49,069 nt of DNA from Selenomonas sp. GACV-9 (lineage in GTDB: Bacteria > Bacillota > Negativicutes > Selenomonadales > Selenomonadaceae), in NCBI GenBank assembly GCA_900116485.1, contig FPAX01000016.1, positions 1 through 49,069 on the forward strand, given 5' to 3'. The translations under genes were made by a program, and so were the position numbers. The notes under the pieces are model-generated. The model saw only the letters and a program-made list of their open reading frames with translations, was not told where the DNA came from and did not search any database. Below, one piece after another: positions 1 through 8,039 of the stretch. Position 1 is the stretch's first letter, and each line of letters starts with the position of its first letter.

Positions 1-429
1 TCTTGACGTTCTAGTTTATACCTACCGCGTGCCATCCCTCACTGCGTTCGGGCAGTCGCTCCGTCTACGAAGAAAGTGTACCCACCCTCGCCCTCCGTTA
101 TGTTTGGATAATCCTGCTCTGTTCCGGCGATAGGTCACGAATTACATCGATGTGCTTGTTACGGGAGAAACGATTCGTACAATCTCAGACTTCCGTTACC
201 AAAGGGGGCGAACGGGGTGGTGCTTCTTTCTGTCTGGAGCGACTGTCCTGCGCAGCAGGACTGGGCCGTAAGCGCATAACCTAGAAAGAACTATGTACGT
301 CGCGACCTGGTGACGGGAGCAGACTGGGCGTACGGCCCATTCAGCGGAAACAGAAAAAGTACTACCCCGTGAACCCCGAGCTGCGTACTATCGGGATTCC
401 ATTCCGCACGAACTAACAGACAAACTGTA
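1..429 (-). repeat. Copy 1 of a ~600 bp TIR-bounded repeat, cut by window start
   Basis: This stretch aligns with the reverse complement of the complete copy at 40421-41024. Its outer end, 412-429, is the 18 bp terminal inverted repeat with one mismatch. The other end is lost at base 1. Internal stems seen in the complete copy are kept: 213-221 with 361-369, 224-231 with 283-290, and 245-251 with 255-261. Relative to the complete copy it lacks about 17 nt near 320-335. No credible gene is seen. It ends 10 bp from the A/T run of the gloA-like gene's terminator. I cannot assign it to a named family. Confidence 0.9.
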
Positions 430-438
430 ATTTGTCAG

Positions 439-476
439 TAAAAAAAGTCCGCTGACTCAACTTTCAGCCAGCGAAC
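439..476 (-). terminator. Rho-independent terminator of the glyoxalase gene
   Basis: On the minus strand an 11 bp stem with G-T wobbles (466-476 pairing with 447-457) is followed by a run of seven T. It lies 35 bp after the stop at 511. Confidence 0.8.
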
Positions 477-510
477 CTCCATTCATATCCATAAAACAAA
501 TTAGAATATA

Positions 511-876
511 TTATTTTTCCGGCAGTATCTCAATCCAGTACCCGTCCGGATCACTGATGAAATAGATACCCATAGCCGTATTCTCATAGCAAATGCAGCC
601 CATCTCCTTATGACGTGCATGTGCTGCCGCAAAATCATCCACGGTAAGGGCCAGGTGGAATTCATTCTCGCCAAGGTTATACGGCTCCTTGCGCTCCTTT
701 ATCCAGGTGAGCTCAAGCTCATGCGGTGTCCTGCCCCCATCGGACAGATACACGAGAGTAAAGTCCGGCGTCTCGAGGCGATGCGCCTCCGTGAAATCCA
801 GTGCCTGCTGATAGAACTTCAGGCTTTTGTCCAAATCGAGGACATTGAAATTATTATGTGCAAATTTGAAATCCAT
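511..876 (-). CDS. gloA: Lactoylglutathione lyase-like VOC protein (glyoxalase I family)
   Basis: A 121-residue protein of the vicinal-oxygen-chelate fold, made of two beta-alpha-beta-beta-beta modules as in glyoxalase I, which isomerises methylglyoxal hemithioacetals. Likely metal ligands by position are H7, E55, H74 and E116, matching the His/Glu/His/Glu set of the E. coli enzyme. The ending DPDGYWIEILP is typical. It is monocistronic with its own terminator. The exact thiol substrate cannot be told from sequence; other VOC enzymes share the fold, but the full metal set makes glyoxalase I likely. Confidence 0.85.
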   Translation of the reverse strand: MDFKFAHNNFNVLDLDKSLKFYQQALDFTEAHRLETPDFTLVYLSDGGRTPHELELTWIKERKEPYNLGENEFHLALTVDDFAAAHARHKEMGCICYENTAMGIYFISDPDGYWIEILPEK

Positions 877-900
877 GACTGCACCTCCCTATGGTTTCTA

Positions 901-2379
901 TTATATCTCACTTTTGCCTACCGAATCAAAGGTATCGGTAATACTTTCAGCCGGCTCAGCATCGAGTTTGCTGACGACATAGACAGCGATGAGGGCCAGC
1001 AGGAATCCCGGGACGATCTCATAGAGCCCCCAAAGCGCGAACTGCTTCCATACCAGTACAGTCACACCGCCAACAATGATGCCAGCCAGTACACCATTGC
1101 GCGTCGTACGGCGCCAGAACAGGCTCATGAGCAGCGCAGGGCCGAAGGCTGCACCAAAGCCGGCCCAGGCATAGGCAACCATGTCCAGGATGAAGTTGTT
1201 CGGATTGAGGCCGAGGAAGATCGCCAGGGATGCAATGACGAGCACGGACGCCCGGCTGATCCAGACGAGCTCCTTCTGCTCCGCATCCTTGCGCATCAGC
1301 GTGCGGTAGAAATCCTGCGCAAAGGCCGAGGCAGCCACGAGCAGCTGCGACGATGCCGTACTCATGATAGCTGCCAGCACAGCCGAGAGGATAAGGCCAG
1401 CCACGACGGGAGGGAACATCGTATTCGTCATCACGAGGAATACAGTCTCTGACTCCGTGCCCTCCAATGGCGTCGTGAGGAATACACGGCCAACCATGCC
1501 AACGGCAACAGCTGCGGCCAAGGACACGACCACCCAGGTCATCGCAATGCGCGTCGCCTGCTTGATTTCCCTCGAACTCGAGATTGCCATGAAACGCACG
1601 AGGATATGGGGCTGACCGAAGTAACCGATGCCCCAGGCCAGCAAGGAAATAAGCTCGATAGTTCCCAGCGTCGAGCCATCCGGCTTCGTAAAGGGCTCAA
1701 GCATCGAATGCTGCACCGTGTCGATGGCTGCTACCGTCGCCGAAAAGCCTCCCATCGTCATGCCTGCCGTAATCGGTACGACAAGGATGGCAAAAAACAT
1801 CATGATGCCTTGGATGAAATCCGTGCGCGACACTGCCAGGAAACCGCCGACCAGCGTATAGAACACCACCGAGCCGGCACCGATGAAGATTGCATAGTGG
1901 TACGGGATGCCAAACACCGTCTCAAACAGGCGACCGGCCGAAACGAATCCCGACGAGGTATAGATGATGAAGAATATCAGGATGAATACGGCTGGCACGA
2001 TGCGCAGCAGACCGCTCTTATCCTCGAAACGATTCTCGAAGAACTCCGGCAGCGTCAGCGAATTGTTGGCCAGTTCTGTGTACTTGCGCAGACGCGCTGC
2101 GATGAAATGCCAGTTGGCCCAGGTGCCGATAGCGATGCCGACAGCGATCCAGCCCGCATTGAGACCGGCTAGATAGGCAAAGCCCGGCACGCCCATGAGC
2201 ATCCAGCCGCTCATATCCGAGGCCTCGGCACTCATGGAAGTCACCCAAGCCCCAAGCTTGCGGTTGCCGAGGAAATAGTCACTCATGTTGCGCGTCCGGC
2301 GGTAATAGTAGACGCCGATGGCCATCATGAGCCCTATATATAAGATGAATGTATTGATGATTGCCAGATTGTGTACCAA
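901..2379 (-). CDS. putP: Sodium/proline symporter PutP
   Basis: A 492-residue, 12-13 helix sodium:solute symporter for Na+-coupled proline uptake across the inner membrane. Residues 53-57 read A-S-D-M-S and 340-341 read S-T. These are the same residues at the same numbers as the Na+-site residues A53, D55, M56, S57, S340 and T341 of E. coli PutP, so length and register agree. Translation appears to start at TTG (2377-2379), about 6 nt after a GGAGGAG Shine-Dalgarno motif. It has its own promoter and diverges from the oxidoreductase at 2681. No putA proline dehydrogenase is nearby, so proline may serve for osmoprotection or Stickland-type use. Confidence 0.93.
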   Translation of the reverse strand: MVHNLAIINTFILYIGLMMAIGVYYYRRTRNMSDYFLGNRKLGAWVTSMSAEASDMSGWMLMGVPGFAYLAGLNAGWIAVGIAIGTWANWHFIAARLRKYTELANNSLTLPEFFENRFEDKSGLLRIVPAVFILIFFIIYTSSGFVSAGRLFETVFGIPYHYAIFIGAGSVVFYTLVGGFLAVSRTDFIQGIMMFFAILVVPITAGMTMGGFSATVAAIDTVQHSMLEPFTKPDGSTLGTIELISLLAWGIGYFGQPHILVRFMAISSSREIKQATRIAMTWVVVSLAAAVAVGMVGRVFLTTPLEGTESETVFLVMTNTMFPPVVAGLILSAVLAAIMSTASSQLLVAASAFAQDFYRTLMRKDAEQKELVWISRASVLVIASLAIFLGLNPNNFILDMVAYAWAGFGAAFGPALLMSLFWRRTTRNGVLAGIIVGGVTVLVWKQFALWGLYEIVPGFLLALIAVYVVSKLDAEPAESITDTFDSVGKSEI

Positions 2380-2426
2380 CGAATCTCCTCCTTACAGATA
2401 TATTACAGGTTTACAATATGCTATAC

Positions 2427-2456
2427 ATTATACCTGCAAAGGCAGATATAATGCAA
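2427..2456 (-). promoter_or_regulatory. Promoter of putP
   Basis: Minus-strand TTGCAT (2451-2456), an 18 bp spacer and TATAAT (2427-2432), about 48 bp upstream of the TTG start. The 301 bp gap 2380-2680 holds this promoter, the divergent promoter at 2529 and a hairpin leader; nothing else is evident. Confidence 0.7.
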
Positions 2457-2528
2457 CTATAATTTATATACAAGCTATGATTTTTCTGTTATAGTGTACA
2501 TTCTTTATTTTTTTCTCGTAAAAAATGC

Positions 2529-2557
2529 TTGCAATCTGTAAAAGCATCCCGTATAAT
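2529..2557 (+). promoter_or_regulatory. Promoter of the FAD-dependent oxidoreductase, with a structured leader
   Basis: TTGCAA (2529-2534), a 17 bp spacer and a perfect TATAAT (2552-2557). The ~115 nt leader contains a hairpin with arms CGCAGAT and ATCTGCG (about 2588-2624) and then an AGGAGG SD before 2681. The leader could be regulatory, but it matches no riboswitch I recognise. Confidence 0.75.
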
Positions 2558-2680
2558 AGCTAAGGTTTTGAAAAAGTCGATTCGATACGCAGATTGCTCA
2601 CCACAGGAACAGCAAAGATCTGCGCTCTTTTCGTGCGCCCGGATAAACATCCGCGCCCGTTATTTTAGGAGGGAATTATC

Positions 2681-4063
2681 ATGAAAAAGTATGATGTTGC
2701 GATTGTCGGCGGGGGCCCGGCCGGTGTCTTTGCCGCCTACGAACTCGCCGAGAAATGCCCGGAGCTCAGCATCCTGCTGCTCGAGAGCGGCAAGGACATC
2801 TACACGCGTGTCTGCCCCATCTCGTCCGGCAAGGTAAAGAGCTGCATCGGCTGCAAGCCTTGCAGCATCATGCGCGGCTTCGGCGGCGCCGGCGCCTTCT
2901 CCGACGGCAAGTACAATTTCACGACACAGTTTGGCGGCTGGCTCAACGAGTATCTGCCCGATGACGAAGTCATGGATCTCATCAACTACGTCGACAAGAT
3001 CAACATGAAACACGGCGCACCGGCTGAAGTCTTCTCCACCGAGAATTCCAACATCGGCCAGCTGGCCCTGCAGCATGACCTCCACCTTCTCAGTGCCAGC
3101 GTCCGCCATCTCGGCACCGAGAACAACCTCAACATGCTCAAGGCAACCTATGAATACCTCAAAGACAAGGTCGAGTTCCGCTTCGAGTGCCCAGTGGCTC
3201 ATATCCACTCCAACGGCGAAGGCCATAACAGCCTGGAGCTGGAAAACGGCGAAACGATTGAGGCCGAGTATCTGATTGTCGCACCTGGCCGCGCCGGTGC
3301 CGAGTGGTTCTCCAACGAATGCGAGGCCCTCGGACTTGAGCAGGAAAACAATCGCGTCGACGTCGGCGTGCGCGTCGAAGTTCCTGACGAAGTCTGGAAC
3401 CATATCACGAGCCAGGTCTATGAGGCCAAGCTCGTCTACCGCACGAAACGCTATGGCGATCAGGTCCGCACCTTCTGCATGAACCCCCACGGCCACGTCG
3501 TCATGGAGAACACTGACGGCATCGTGACGGTCAACGGCCACTCCTACAGCGATCCAAGCCTGCAAAGCAACAATACGAACTTTGCGCTGCTCGTCAGCAA
3601 CCGCTTCACAGAGCCCTTCAAATCCCCCCATCAGTACGGCAAGCGCATTGCCTCGTTCTCGAACATGCTCGGCGGCGGCATCATCGTCCAGCGCTTCGGC
3701 GACCTCATGAAGGGCCGCCGCACCAACGCCCACCGCATGACCAAGAGCTTCACGAAACCGACGCTGCAGGCTACGCCGGGCGATCTCTCCCTGGTACTGC
3801 CGAAACGCCATCTCGACAACATCATCGAGATGATCCAGGCGCTCAACAACATCGCACCGGGCATGACCAACGATGACACGCTGCTCTATGGCGTCGAGGT
3901 CAAGTTCTACAGCTCTCGTGTGGTCCTCTCCAAAGATCTCGAGACAAAACTCAAGAACGTCTTCGCCATCGGTGATGGTGCCGGCGTAACCCGCGGCCTC
4001 TCCCAGGCCGGTGCCAGCGGCGTCTACGTCGCGCGCCGCATCCTCGACCGCGTAAAGAAATAA
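2681..4063 (+). CDS. FAD-dependent dehydrogenase (COG2509-like)
   Basis: A 460-residue flavoprotein. An N-terminal Rossmann motif GGGPAG (residues 10-15) binds FAD, and a C-terminal FAD signature (VFAIGDGAG, about 428-436) follows. A cysteine cluster C45, C55, C58, C61 near the flavin could be redox-active or metal-binding. The sequence resembles the uncharacterised FAD-dependent dehydrogenases of COG2509, for which no substrate is settled. It stands alone between its own promoter and a strong terminator, and is divergent from putP. Function beyond a flavin oxidoreductase is not known. Confidence 0.8.
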   Translation: MKKYDVAIVGGGPAGVFAAYELAEKCPELSILLLESGKDIYTRVCPISSGKVKSCIGCKPCSIMRGFGGAGAFSDGKYNFTTQFGGWLNEYLPDDEVMDLINYVDKINMKHGAPAEVFSTENSNIGQLALQHDLHLLSASVRHLGTENNLNMLKATYEYLKDKVEFRFECPVAHIHSNGEGHNSLELENGETIEAEYLIVAPGRAGAEWFSNECEALGLEQENNRVDVGVRVEVPDEVWNHITSQVYEAKLVYRTKRYGDQVRTFCMNPHGHVVMENTDGIVTVNGHSYSDPSLQSNNTNFALLVSNRFTEPFKSPHQYGKRIASFSNMLGGGIIVQRFGDLMKGRRTNAHRMTKSFTKPTLQATPGDLSLVLPKRHLDNIIEMIQALNNIAPGMTNDDTLLYGVEVKFYSSRVVLSKDLETKLKNVFAIGDGAGVTRGLSQAGASGVYVARRILDRVKK

Positions 4064-4084
4064 CCTTTCGGTAAAGATAACCAA

Positions 4085-4120
4085 AGCCCTGTGCTTGACC
4101 AGTCAAGCACAGGGCTTTTT
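4085..4120 (+). terminator. Strong intrinsic terminator after the FAD dehydrogenase
   Basis: A near-perfect 15 bp stem (4085-4099 with 4102-4116) is followed by five T. Confidence 0.92.
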
Positions 4121-4193
4121 CTCTTAACTTTTCAGCCAATCCTTTCGATATACTATATAGGAGTATTATACAGCCAGGAAGGATGTGGACAAT

Positions 4194-4670
4194 ATGTCAG
4201 ATATGCGTATCCCTGCCAGCAGCTACGGCTGGCCATATGGAAACAACTATGACAGCAACGGCGATTACAGCCAGACTAGCGACCCCCGCGGCATCGGGCA
4301 GAAATCCAGCCCCGCAGAATGTGAGACCTGCAAGCGCCGCAAGTATCAGGATGGTTCAAACGAGATGGTCTCCTTCAAAGCAGCAGGACATATCGATCCC
4401 GACAATGCGGCCTCCGTGGTCATGAGCCACGAGCAGGAACACGTGTCTAATGCCTATCAAAAAGCCGATACAGGCAACGGCGAGGTAGTCCGCGCCAGTG
4501 TCCGCCTGAAGACTGCCGTCTGCCCCGAATGCGGCCGCACCTATATTTCCGGTGGCGAGACCAACACCCAGATCCGCTACTATAACGAAGACAATCCTTA
4601 CCAAAAGGATCTCAAAGAATCCGACCGCAGCAAATATTTAGGCGCCAATGTGGATATTGACGCCGGCTGA
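4194..4670 (+). CDS. Putative zinc metallopeptidase, SprA-related family
   Basis: A 158-residue protein. It has a CxxC pair in CETCKRRKYQDGSN (about 44-57), a central helix with the HExxH zinc-protease signature HEQEH (about 79-83), and a second CxxC (CPEC, about 110-113). The CETCK...YQDGS...HE.EH order fits the SprA-related/putative metalloprotease family (PF12118-like), whose substrate is unknown. The first ~40 residues are low-complexity, rich in Asn, Gly, Ser and Tyr. I chose the ATG at 4194 because AGGAAGG at 4176 is 11 nt away; the GTG at 4185 is only 2 nt from that SD. It is convergent with nudC, with 9 bp between the genes. Confidence 0.65.
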   Translation: MSDMRIPASSYGWPYGNNYDSNGDYSQTSDPRGIGQKSSPAECETCKRRKYQDGSNEMVSFKAAGHIDPDNAASVVMSHEQEHVSNAYQKADTGNGEVVRASVRLKTAVCPECGRTYISGGETNTQIRYYNEDNPYQKDLKESDRSKYLGANVDIDAG

Positions 4671-4679
4671 AAAAAGACC

Positions 4680-5525
4680 TTAGCAGCTTTTCGGTTCACG
4701 GCCTTCCTTGAAGGTCATCATCATATGGTGGGTAAGGCTCCAGTCGTCAGGCTGTCCCTGAATGTTTGCGCGCTTTACCCATACAGCCTCTTTGAGTTCA
4801 CTCTTATCCATATGGATGGCCGTATCGCCATCTACCTCGCAATAGAACCCCACGATCAGATCCTGCACGCTGCCCCAGGGCTGTGATTTATAGTAGCGGA
4901 TGTTCTTTACCTTGAGCCCCGTCTCTTCCATGACCTCACGGGCCACGCATTCCTCCAGCGTCTCACCGATTTCCGTAAAGCCTGCTACCAGTGCATAGAA
5001 CGGCACATCGCGATTGGCGTATTTCGTCAGCAGGATCTCATCGCCATTTATCACGCCTGCGACCACAGCGGGAATGATGCGCGGATAGACTACATGCCCA
5101 CAGTTATCACAGACAAGCGCCCGCTCCCTTGCAGCCGGCGCATGCATATGACCGCACCGGCCGCAAAAGCGATTATCCTCATACCAAGTGATAAGGTGCC
5201 AGGCCGTATACACCAGATACATATTCGCCTGCGGCCCCTGCAGCTGCCAGCGCATCTCCTTCAGCGTCATATAGGAAAAGCCCGGCAATGGCTCCATGTT
5301 TCTCTTCTGAGCATAATACACGCCATGTCCAGCCAGCGAAAACAGATACTGGTATTCCAGCTGGTTCGACCGGATATCCTGCCGCTTCGGAAAGCACATA
5401 GCGCCTTTGCTTCCTCCAACCATCAGGGCATTTCCCTTGACGAAGATGATGATATCATCTTTCCAAGGCTCGGCATTGGGTATATATTCATTGGCTAAAT
5501 GCAGGGGACTGATCTCGTGTATCAC
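4680..5525 (-). CDS. nudC: NAD+ diphosphatase NudC (Nudix hydrolase)
   Basis: A 281-residue protein. It has an N-terminal domain, a zinc ribbon (C121, C124, C139, C142) and a Nudix box (about 182-204, GFTEIGET...REVMEETGL) that coordinates Mg2+. NudC cleaves NADH/NAD+ to NMN and AMP and can remove NAD caps from RNA. The family motif SQPWPFPxS is only partly kept: SQPW is present but is followed by GSVQ, so substrate preference may be shifted. I prefer the GTG at 5525, 9 nt after AAGGA, over the GTG at 5534, which nearly touches that motif. Monocistronic. Confidence 0.85.
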   Translation of the reverse strand: MIHEISPLHLANEYIPNAEPWKDDIIIFVKGNALMVGGSKGAMCFPKRQDIRSNQLEYQYLFSLAGHGVYYAQKRNMEPLPGFSYMTLKEMRWQLQGPQANMYLVYTAWHLITWYEDNRFCGRCGHMHAPAARERALVCDNCGHVVYPRIIPAVVAGVINGDEILLTKYANRDVPFYALVAGFTEIGETLEECVAREVMEETGLKVKNIRYYKSQPWGSVQDLIVGFYCEVDGDTAIHMDKSELKEAVWVKRANIQGQPDDWSLTHHMMMTFKEGREPKSC

Positions 5526-5581
5526 AGCTGACACTTCCTTCGCATTGGTACAAAGTTTCTACGGCACATCATATGGTTACC

Positions 5582-5587
5582 ATTATA
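5582..5587 (-). promoter_or_regulatory. -10 box of the nudC promoter
   Basis: Minus-strand TATAAT about 57 bp upstream of the start. The -35 (TTTACT, 17 bp away) is weak and lies in the T run of the neighbouring terminator. Confidence 0.5.
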
Positions 5588-5607
5588 ACACCACCAAGCA
5601 TCTAAGT

Positions 5608-5641
5608 AAAAAAACTGCCATGCCTTATATAGCATGGCAGC
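5608..5641 (-). terminator. Terminator of the ferredoxin/NapH-like operon
   Basis: A 10 bp stem (GCTGCCATGC with its partner) closes a TATATAA-type loop and is followed by seven T on the minus strand, just after the stop at 5651. Confidence 0.9.
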
Positions 5642-5650
5642 TTTTCATTG

Positions 5651-6223
5651 TCAGGAATCTCTCCGAGCCTTGGCCTTGCAGATTGTCTGTGTCAAAGTCC
5701 CCATCGGACAATAGACGCACCAGGAACGAGGACGATAGGCCAGCATGGTAACAAGCGCAATGACCTCCGAGGTCAGCATCAGGCTATAGAGGCCGAAGGC
5801 AAACTGCGCCACCCAGGGACTAGTTGCGCCTGAATAGGTCCATTGCCAGGGAAACTGCCAGGTCCATAAAAGCGTCACCACTTCCTGCAGAGAACCTGCG
5901 CCACTATAGACCAGCCATGTAGTGTATAAGACATTGCCGAACATCGCAAAGAAGAACACCATAAAGCCATAGCGGAAGACCTTGCTCCTCATCCAGGCCG
6001 GCATCTCCCGGCGCCGGGAAAAGCCCAGCTGTCCCAGGGCCCGCAGCGTCTGCCCACGGTCACAGTAACGATTGCAGAACAGCTTATTGCCAAACCCGAT
6101 CGCCATGATCAGCGGCAGCATGAAACTGATGAGCCCCAGCCAGGCAAACAGGATATTGAAAAAGCCCAGGCCAAAGTACAAGAGCGACCAAAGCCACAGA
6201 TAATGATACCAATGCCTTTTCAT
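5651..6223 (-). CDS. Membrane 4Fe-4S protein, NapH/CcoG-like
   Basis: A 190-residue protein with about four membrane helices. Two cysteine motifs flank the helices: CNRYCDRGQ near residue 50 and CVYCPMGTLTQ near residue 172, as in NapH-type polyferredoxin membrane proteins but with only these two short motifs. The ATG at 6223 overlaps the ferredoxin stop as ATGA, so the two are translationally coupled. Together they look like a small electron-transfer unit, with the ferredoxin passing electrons to or from the membrane protein. No terminal reductase is adjacent, so the electron partner is unknown. Confidence 0.7.
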   Translation of the reverse strand: MKRHWYHYLWLWSLLYFGLGFFNILFAWLGLISFMLPLIMAIGFGNKLFCNRYCDRGQTLRALGQLGFSRRREMPAWMRSKVFRYGFMVFFFAMFGNVLYTTWLVYSGAGSLQEVVTLLWTWQFPWQWTYSGATSPWVAQFAFGLYSLMLTSEVIALVTMLAYRPRSWCVYCPMGTLTQTICKAKARRDS

Positions 6224-6423
6224 GCTCCCACCTCCAGCTGGATGACTGAGGCCGGACACTCCTTTGCGCAGCGGCCACAGCCCACGCAAAGGGCGGCATC
6301 AACTACCGCAAAACTCCCGCGCCAGATCGTTATGGCACCGCGCGGGCAGACATCTGTGCAGGTACCGCAAGCCACACAGTCAGCCTTCTGCACCACAGCC
6401 AGATGTTTTTTCTTTCTACACAT
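6220..6423 (-). CDS. Small 2[4Fe-4S] ferredoxin
   Basis: A 67-residue protein with two CxxCxxCxxxCP motifs (about 16-27 and 46-57), the clostridial-type 2[4Fe-4S] fold used for low-potential electron transfer. The ATG at 6423 lies 9 nt after AGGAGGG; longer in-frame readings upstream lack an SD and homologous sequence. It is coupled by a 4 bp overlap to the membrane protein downstream, which is its likely partner. Confidence 0.85.
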   Translation of the reverse strand: MCRKKKHLAVVQKADCVACGTCTDVCPRGAITIWRGSFAVVDAALCVGCGRCAKECPASVIQLEVGA

Positions 6424-6488
6424 GTATACAGCCCTCCTACTATCGACTGTATCCATTATATACCTGTACCAGGCATCATCTCCGTAAT

Positions 6489-7244
6489 TCAATCACGGTT
6501 TGACATCTTCCCGTATTGCTCAGCCACAGCCAGCACAAACTGCTGGCAGACCTGGGCGGATTCCGGCTGGAACTCCTCCGCCCGGAACTCCGTATTCGAC
6601 AGGATGCGGATGCCCAGGAACGGTATCCCATACTGCTGGCAGATCTGCGCCGCCGAATTGACTTCCATATCCTCGCAGGACGAGCCGAATTGGTCATGCA
6701 GATATTGCAGGCGTTCTTTTTGCCGATTCCAAGTATTGCAGCTTGCGATACAGCCATCGACAACACGGCCCCGCCTATAATCCTTCGCTGCCAAATGTGC
6801 CGCCGCCAGCAATCTTTCATCGCCTAGGTAATAGACGGCCTGCGGGACAAAGGACTGCGTTGCCGCATCATAGGCATACGAGCCCATAAGCTCCATATGA
6901 CGCCAGTCCACCTTATCCTCCTGTGCACTGCGGTAAGAGCTTGCATCAAAGGAACGCTTGCCCAGAACGATATCGCAGGCCTGCAATGCAGGGTCATGAC
7001 CGCCCGCTGTTCCCTGGCTTATCACAGCCGTGGGCTGGAATCTTTCAATCCCCAGGGCTGTCGCTGCCGCAGCATTCGTCATGCCGATGGAAGTCACAGC
7101 TACGACGATGGGCACATCATGGTACCTGCCCTCAACAAAGCGCCACTGCCCCACCACATGCTCCTGGGGCTCTGCCAAAGCAGCCAGCAATAGCTCAGTC
7201 TCCATATACATGGCACCTTCCAGCATTATCTTTTGGGTATCCAT
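6489..7244 (-). CDS. 5'-methylthioadenosine/S-adenosylhomocysteine nucleosidase-like protein
   Basis: A 251-residue nucleoside phosphorylase-fold protein. It has GTAGGHDP...DIVLGKRS in the N-terminal half and EDMEVNSAAQ...GIRILSN near the C-terminus, matching a longer MTA/SAH nucleosidase lineage that hydrolyses the adenine-ribose bond in methionine salvage. The segment usually read as S-G-D-x-W/F is S-C-N-T-W here, and the position usually Asp in E. coli-type MTAN is Asn (ILSN). Specificity may therefore differ. The start at 7244 follows a GGGGATGGG purine tract. Its 3' end lies 65 bp from the ferredoxin start. Confidence 0.7.
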   Translation of the reverse strand: MDTQKIMLEGAMYMETELLLAALAEPQEHVVGQWRFVEGRYHDVPIVVAVTSIGMTNAAAATALGIERFQPTAVISQGTAGGHDPALQACDIVLGKRSFDASSYRSAQEDKVDWRHMELMGSYAYDAATQSFVPQAVYYLGDERLLAAAHLAAKDYRRGRVVDGCIASCNTWNRQKERLQYLHDQFGSSCEDMEVNSAAQICQQYGIPFLGIRILSNTEFRAEEFQPESAQVCQQFVLAVAEQYGKMSNRD

Positions 7245-7269
7245 CAAAATCCCATCCCCTTTGTTTGAA

Positions 7270-7866
7270 TCAGTTTTTATGACATAGGCTGTAGTCCCTG
7301 TCATCTGTACTCGTTAAGACATAATCTGTCTCTAAAAGTATACCAGCTATGAACTGCTGACGCAAAGCATAGTAATGCTCGGCTCTGCCTCCGGCTGCCG
7401 TCCAATACGCACCATGCACCTCCAGCCGCTGCTGCCAGCTGAAGTGCGTTTCGCTTTCATCCGTGACAATATTGGCTCCATCACAAGGCATGCCATTCAA
7501 AGTGCAGTCCTCAATCTGTTTGTAACACTCACTAGCCGTACTGCCTGCCTTGGCTGCCTTTTCGGTGCCAAAAGCATAGGCTATAGCCTTCAGGTCAGCC
7601 AGCCTTTCCTCATGACCAGTCAAGACTCCGCTAACCAGCTCTGCATAGCGTTTTTCCACGCTTTCGATGCGGCTGCTCAGCCACCCATGGATATTGGCCT
7701 CGTCAATGATTTCCGCTAAGGGGCGGCTCTCCTCCATGACAAAACCTGCCGCTGACTCCAGCCAGCCCTCTTTTTCTGCCTTGACGGCAATGCGGCGCAG
7801 GAGTTCCTCCTGCACCATTATCTTTTCATACATCCAATAGTGGATTGGCCCTAAAAAAGCACTCAT
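7270..7866 (-). CDS. Conserved protein of unknown function
   Basis: A 198-residue, mostly helical, soluble protein with the distinctive start MSAFLGPIHYWMYEKI and a C-terminal segment GRAEHYYALRQQFIAG. There is no signal peptide and no membrane helix. Four cysteines and a His-rich middle (ETHFSWQQRLEVHGAYW) could hold a ligand or metal, but no known motif is complete. It precedes the nucleosidase by about 25 bp and is probably co-transcribed with it. I do not recognise the family well enough to assign a role. Confidence 0.75.
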   Translation of the reverse strand: MSAFLGPIHYWMYEKIMVQEELLRRIAVKAEKEGWLESAAGFVMEESRPLAEIIDEANIHGWLSSRIESVEKRYAELVSGVLTGHEERLADLKAIAYAFGTEKAAKAGSTASECYKQIEDCTLNGMPCDGANIVTDESETHFSWQQRLEVHGAYWTAAGGRAEHYYALRQQFIAGILLETDYVLTSTDDRDYSLCHKN

Positions 7867-7992
7867 CGTATTACCTCCGTTTCATCCCCTAAATATACGC
7901 GAAAAAACGGAGAACGGCTGTAAAAAATGTTACACGACAAAAAAATCATGGTCATTATCAACCAATATAGCATAGAAGGGTTAGCGCTTGCT

Positions 7993-8026
7993 AAAAAAAG
8001 CTGTCTTCCCTGCTCGGAAGACAGCT
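7993..8026 (-). terminator. Terminator of the NhaD/ArsB-type transporter gene
   Basis: A 12 bp stem (AAGCTGTCTTCC and its complement) with a 6 nt loop and a seven-T tail on the minus strand. Confidence 0.92.
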
Positions 8027-8039
8027 TTCATGGCTATTC

